In this document: in pieces, positions 7,951 through 11,335 of the stretch
How the letters are laid out: each line of letters begins with the position of its first letter
Position numbering within the stretch: the first letter of the stretch is position 1
NCBI GenBank assembly: GCA_003024985.2
Contig: PXIH01S0003505.1
Length of the DNA: 11,335 nt
Origin: Euperipatoides rowelli
Lineage: Eukaryota > Onychophora > Udeonychophora > Euonychophora > Peripatopsidae
Strand: one strand, 5' to 3'
Program-made: the position numbers and the translations under genes
The notes under the pieces: model-generated
What the model was told of the DNA's origin: nothing
Seen by the model: the letters and a program-made list of their open reading frames with translations, nothing else
Database searches by the model: none

Positions 7951-8116
7951 ATTCAGTCCATCAATCAGAATCGAGCACCCACAATGGTATGACATCACTT
8001 CCAGTCCCAGAATGCATTGTGGTAATACTTTTACCCACATTGCATTGAAAATGACATATAGGCCTACCGCTGTCACACTTTATGTCGGGTGCTCAATTCT
8101 GATTGGTGGACTGAAT
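7951..8116. mobile_element. MITE-like fold-back element (166 bp) with 30-bp terminal inverted repeats
   Basis: The left end attcagtccatcaatcagaa and following tcgagcaccc (7951-7980) match the reverse complement of the right end (8087-8116) at about 28 of 30 positions. A second inverted pair lies inside: aatgcattgtggtaa and ttacccacattgcatt (about 8011-8047), nearly complementary around a few bases. The whole element could fold into one long hairpin. There is no transposase. I find no convincing target-site duplication outside the ends, so the superfamily is undetermined. Each terminal repeat contains a CAATCAGAAT block; in the right-end orientation this gives CCAAT. Confidence 0.8.
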
Positions 8117-8234
8117 CAGCCTTTTCTAACAATTCAAATGAGCAAGACTGTCAAACATAAAAGCCTGTGCTTACAAAGTCCAACCTGAAAATGCTCATTG
8201 TGCAAAATATCATACATTGAATTTGAAATTCTGA

Positions 8235-8293
8235 ACTTGAATGGTACTTGTACGATACTTGTTACTTGAATGATACTTGTTACTTGTACGATA
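8235..8293 (+). repeat. Degenerate minisatellite, 18-bp unit gatacttgttacttgaat
   Basis: Unit 1 (8254-8271) and unit 2 (8272-8289) are both 18 bp and differ only in their last three bases (aat versus tac). The preceding 8235-8253 is made of shorter acttgaat/acttgtac pieces. It translates on the minus strand into short repetitive peptides, which I regard as an artefact of the repeat. Confidence 0.7.
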
Positions 8294-9035
8294 ATTCGCT
8301 GATTGATATTTTCTTTTTTTCCCTGCTTTAAAAATATAGCTACTGTCCATGAATAAAAAAAAAGATTGATAAACGGAGACAAAACTGAATAACCAGTCTA
8401 AGTTGGCAGTGTCTTTTTTAGGTAAAACGCTGCCCTGGGCAATCATTGGAAACTCCCCCCCCCCCCCCGACTCCACAAAAAAAAAAAAACTAAAATATGT
8501 TGCTCTTGTTTAAGTATGACATAAAACAATACAATTCTGAAATGCAGAAAATCCCAGCACTAATACCGAACAATTTGTTTTATATGAAAATTTTATATAA
8601 GAACTGTATGATGTAATTATTTCTAAAGCTTGTTAAATGGTTCCATTTTTCAACTTGTAATTACAATAACTTATAATTTTATTTACCTTCTCTGCTTCTC
8701 ATTCTATAAGACAGGTCACACACTTTTTTTTATTTTAGCAGCATAGTGATAAAAGCATTAGCCTACCGGTACCATTATATTTAAATCGAAAAATTAATAG
8801 TAGACTAATTTAATTAAAATGTGGGAAAGTGAAATGAGACAGAGAACACAAATAAATAAAAAACAGGTTTTGATTGATTTAACCATGTGTGTTATGGTGA
8901 ATTCATGTATAGATCGTGAATATGCATGAATTCATGTAAGCTATGGATCATCCCTACCTAATGTATTCAATGCTTGTTAAATTTGACCATGAACCACGTG
9001 GAGGTGTTTTAAATCAACTTTGTTTACATTGGTAG
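8294..9035. other. AT-rich non-coding stretch
   Basis: No gene is visible. It holds a 14-C run (8455-8468) followed by a 13-A run (8477-8489), TAGCCTACCGGTACC (8759-8773), a 12-bp direct repeat tgaattcatgta (8898-8909 and 8927-8938) with a 12-bp palindrome catgaattcatg (8925-8936), and an E-box ccacgtgg (8994-9001). Both homopolymer runs are likely length-polymorphic or error-prone. Confidence 0.5.
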
Positions 9036-9344
9036 TTCGAAGTCTTGACACCACTACATGGGGGTGCAGGAAAAAACAATAAAAAGAATGATGTTAAGTT
9101 GTTCTGCATCATCTCATGCCTGCCCACCTCATGTACACAACATTTATTTATTTTAGCACCTTTTCCAAAAGTAATTCCATCTTCATATACAGTAGCCTAT
9201 AACATGTGGCTGGCTGACCATTTCAATAATATGTTCCTTTAGAAAGACCAATGTGCCAACCATTTCAAATTGTTTGGACTCTTCGGTTATGTGGAGAGGC
9301 ACAAGCAATGCTACTTTGTGATACATTACATTGTAAGATTGTAG
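9036..9344 (+). other. Open stretch broken by one TAG, function unknown
   Basis: One frame is open from 9036 to 9239, has TAG at 9240-9242, then is open for 33 more codons to TAG at 9342-9344. Local GC appears higher than in the neighbours, and the residues are less repetitive than in other open frames here. There is no ATG near the left end (the frame begins after TAG 9033-9035) and I recognise no motif. It could be chance, a decayed exon, or two splice-bounded exons (tttattttag precedes 9156). I do not call a gene. Confidence 0.1.
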
Positions 9345-10104
9345 GCTATATTTAATTCTATATTATGTCACTTGTCATAAAGTTTGTTGTTAACTTGGCA
9401 AGAAATTGTTTGCTTATGCTACAGTGATATTTCAGTTACCTTTGTTTATAGCGAAACCTATGTGCTGTGCGATGGCTTATCCTAGTCCAATATTATAGTG
9501 TATATGATAAAGCTTTAATGCATCAGAATTTAACTTGGCAGATAGTAACAAATGTGTATTACAAGTATAATAATAATAATGTATTTACCATGCTCATATA
9601 AAGTCTATTTTAGTTCTAAAATTTAGTGTTAAACATGTTGTACAAGAGAGTACGTTGACTAAAAATCACCATCCTTTTACTAAATGTTGAGTCAAACATC
9701 TTCCTATTCTCCATCTGCAGATATTGTCAGCAAACTTTTAAAAGAGGATACTTATGAAAAGGATTGCGTTAAAAATCAGTGCTGACCAGAGTTGTACCAA
9801 ATCCTTTATAGCAGGTTCCAAGTCGAACAAGAAAAAAAAAATCACAAATAGCGGCCAAATATATATTATTAAAGGCATGATCCTACACATCAAACCAAAA
9901 TGTTTTATCATAGATTATTTCAATATGTAAAGAATCATTCTATTACAAACATGTCTGTGTTTATCATTTATAATGATGCCTTATATCAGTGACAATGACG
10001 CCAATGAGACTGCGTTGTTCATATTGTTCTCACACGCTTTGAAAAATAAAGGTTTCTTGATGTAGCCTACATTATGGATAAAGATGGAAACCCTGGTAGA
10101 GCCA
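9345..10104. other. AT-rich non-coding stretch with one weak exon-like segment
   Basis: No clear gene is visible. A pyrimidine-rich acceptor, ttcctattctccatctgcag (9701-9720), is followed by 20 open codons (starting IVSKLLKEDTYEKD) to TGA at 9783, which could be a short terminal exon but has no recognised partner. An AATAAA lies near 10045. A TAGCCTA word is at 10063. Confidence 0.4.
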
Positions 10105-10226
10105 CCGAGTCAGTCTGCTTAAATTGCAAGTCGAGCCGCCATTCTTTACCACTTGAGTTGAGCCCAAGTCAAATCCTAAATGTGACTTACTGTAAGTCTG
10201 AATTGAGTCCGAGTCGATCGACTCAA
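10105..10226. repeat. Degenerate GAGTC-rich minisatellite with a 14-bp palindrome
   Basis: Short words of the type GAGTC, AAGTC and GAGTT-GAGCC recur (10107, 10129, 10155, 10166, 10194, 10205, 10211). At the right end gagtcgatcgactc (10211-10224) is a perfect 14-bp palindrome. GAGTCC/AAGTC-type arrays are common simple repeats in fish and aquatic invertebrates, and this looks like an old degraded array. No coding frame is involved. Confidence 0.5.
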
Positions 10227-10922
10227 ATATAACTCTTGTGCTTACATTCAAATATGGAATGCTTATTATTCATAGTAGCATACATTGAAATTTTAAACGC
10301 AAATGAATTTAATTAGTGCATCAACTCACTGAAAGATATTTCCTGCTCTTTTGGTACAGTGAAAATGTACACAAATAGTACAATAAACGGAAGAAAAAAA
10401 TGGACTATCTTATCTAAGCCTGGATAACCTTTCCCTATTTAAGTGCGGAGCCAAAGAGTTAGAGATACCAATATTTTTATGTGAAGTTTCCATGGTTTTG
10501 GTGGAGTATGTGTCCACATCAGGAAGTTTAACTACGGTACTTCATTAATATGAATTTTCATGGTTGGCTAGCAAACTTCTCATCTCCAAAAGGTTGAAAC
10601 CAACTAATAGTGTATGACATTATGTCACATGAATAAATTGCTAGCTGCCTTATTTACAGTCCTAAGCTTTACCCTAACTCCCACCATGTAATAAAAGACT
10701 AAGCCCCAACCATGATGATAATCAAGTCTAGGTGCAATATAGCTTTTTAACTTCCGTTGGCCCAACCGTTAACCAATCAACAGCCATTTCTGGTCTGGAT
10801 GGAGCTGTGAAGTTTGTTAGGCAGACNCTATAGACCATGTTGGTATTCCTTCCATACGTATGCACATGCATATAACATGTGTATACACACTTGCCAGATT
10901 AATTCAGGTAAAATTTCAAATA
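10227..10922. other. AT-rich non-coding stretch
   Basis: No gene is visible. A minus-strand open stretch of about 40 codons (roughly 10411-10536) has a protein-like composition but no recognised motif and no good splice acceptor. A CCAAT word lies near 10772, and one N lies at 10827. Confidence 0.5.
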
Positions 10923-11038
10923 TATGCATTTACAGTATGATTTACATAAAATTTGTATGCAGTATTTCTGACTATTATGCATTTATTATTTACATAAAAT
11001 GTTAATAAATATATGCACTTAATATTTATGTAAAATAT
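10923..11038 (+). repeat. Three degenerate copies of a TATGCA...TTTA(C/T)(A/G)TAAAAT unit
   Basis: tatgcattt...tttacataaaat begins at 10923, tatgcattt...tttacataaaat at 10976, and tatgcactt...tttatgtaaaat at 11012. Spacings are 53 and 36 bp, so the copies differ by internal indels. It is an AT-rich minisatellite-like duplication and is not coding. Confidence 0.5.
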
Positions 11039-11335
11039 CTCTAATTTGCTGCAGAATTATCAGTATCAAACCATCAATCATCAACAAAATTATTATTAGG
11101 CTATAATAAAGCACAAAGTGGGAATAATTAATTTCTAAAAATAATGAATACGTTGGTTTTTAAAAAAACTGGATGTTTTTATTGGAATAAATCAACTGTG
11201 GTTAGGTTTGAACTCCATCCTCTGTTTTAGTATCCAGATCTTTGGACACAATTTTAAACCTATTATCTCTCAAAAAATAATTTTCTTACGAGAATAAAAG
11301 TGTGTGTAATATTGAACATTAAACATTAATTTAAC
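11039..11335. other. AT-rich non-coding stretch to the window end
   Basis: I see nothing gene-like. One TAGGCTATA word lies near 11097-11105. No repeat shared with the rest of the window was found. Confidence 0.5.

Noticed and set aside
8134-8476. Two overlapping minus-strand frames of 82 and 88 codons
   Set aside because: They run through the 18-bp minisatellite, and the second also through the C-run. The translation is repetitive and has no recognisable motif.
9031-9043. tRNA B-box-like ggtagttcgaagt, possible tRNA or tRNA-derived SINE head
   Set aside because: No A-box at the right distance and no cloverleaf can be drawn around it.
7272-10675. Telomere-like or shared repeat words gggtaaggttagg and cctaagctttaccct
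   Set aside because: Only about 15 aligned bases agree between the two inverted pieces, too little to call a repeat family from this window alone.
1-11335. CRISPR array, operon, integron or phage-type system
   Set aside because: No spaced identical repeats, no tightly packed genes and no bacterial-type genes are visible. The content is that of an animal genome.

Overview
The window looks like a piece of an animal nuclear genome, most likely an aquatic invertebrate. It is very AT-rich (about 70% by eye). It holds a hAT-type DNA transposon remnant, retroposon tails and a decayed 28S rDNA fragment, and it has no bacterial-style gene packing. Three isolated N characters (2470, 4053, 10827) suggest a draft assembly. 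The short words TAGCCTAT / TAGGCCTA and TACCGGTA recur far more often than this composition predicts, which is a genome-style signature. I cannot name the species from it.

I see no convincing protein-coding gene. The longest open frames (up to 102 codons) are about what chance gives in this much AT-rich sequence, and none resembles a protein family I know. The window is best read as intergenic or intronic DNA made of repeats. The only recognisable coding trace is a short transposase N-terminus relic inside the hAT element.

Layout from left to right. 1-136 and 2190-2311 are two nearly identical 3' ends of one retroposon family, each with an AAAT-type tail. 320-356 is a hairpin, followed at 372-633 by a perfect 131-bp tandem duplication. 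2757-2771 is a perfect direct repeat of the nuclear-receptor half-site. 3663-4096 is a 434-bp non-autonomous hAT element with an intact 8-bp target duplication. 4533-4611 and 4702-4768 are diverged direct repeats. 5708-5986 is a 28S rRNA pseudogene fragment flanked by an 8-bp direct repeat. 6256-6426 is a weak candidate first coding exon with a signal-peptide-like start. 7951-8116 is a fold-back MITE-like element with 30-bp inverted ends. 8235-8293, 10105-10226 and 10923-11038 are small degenerate minisatellites. The rest is AT-rich sequence with homopolymer runs.

The elements do not form a pathway. They record separate insertions and local duplications. The best-supported and most informative are the hAT element, the 28S insertion and the exact tandem duplication.
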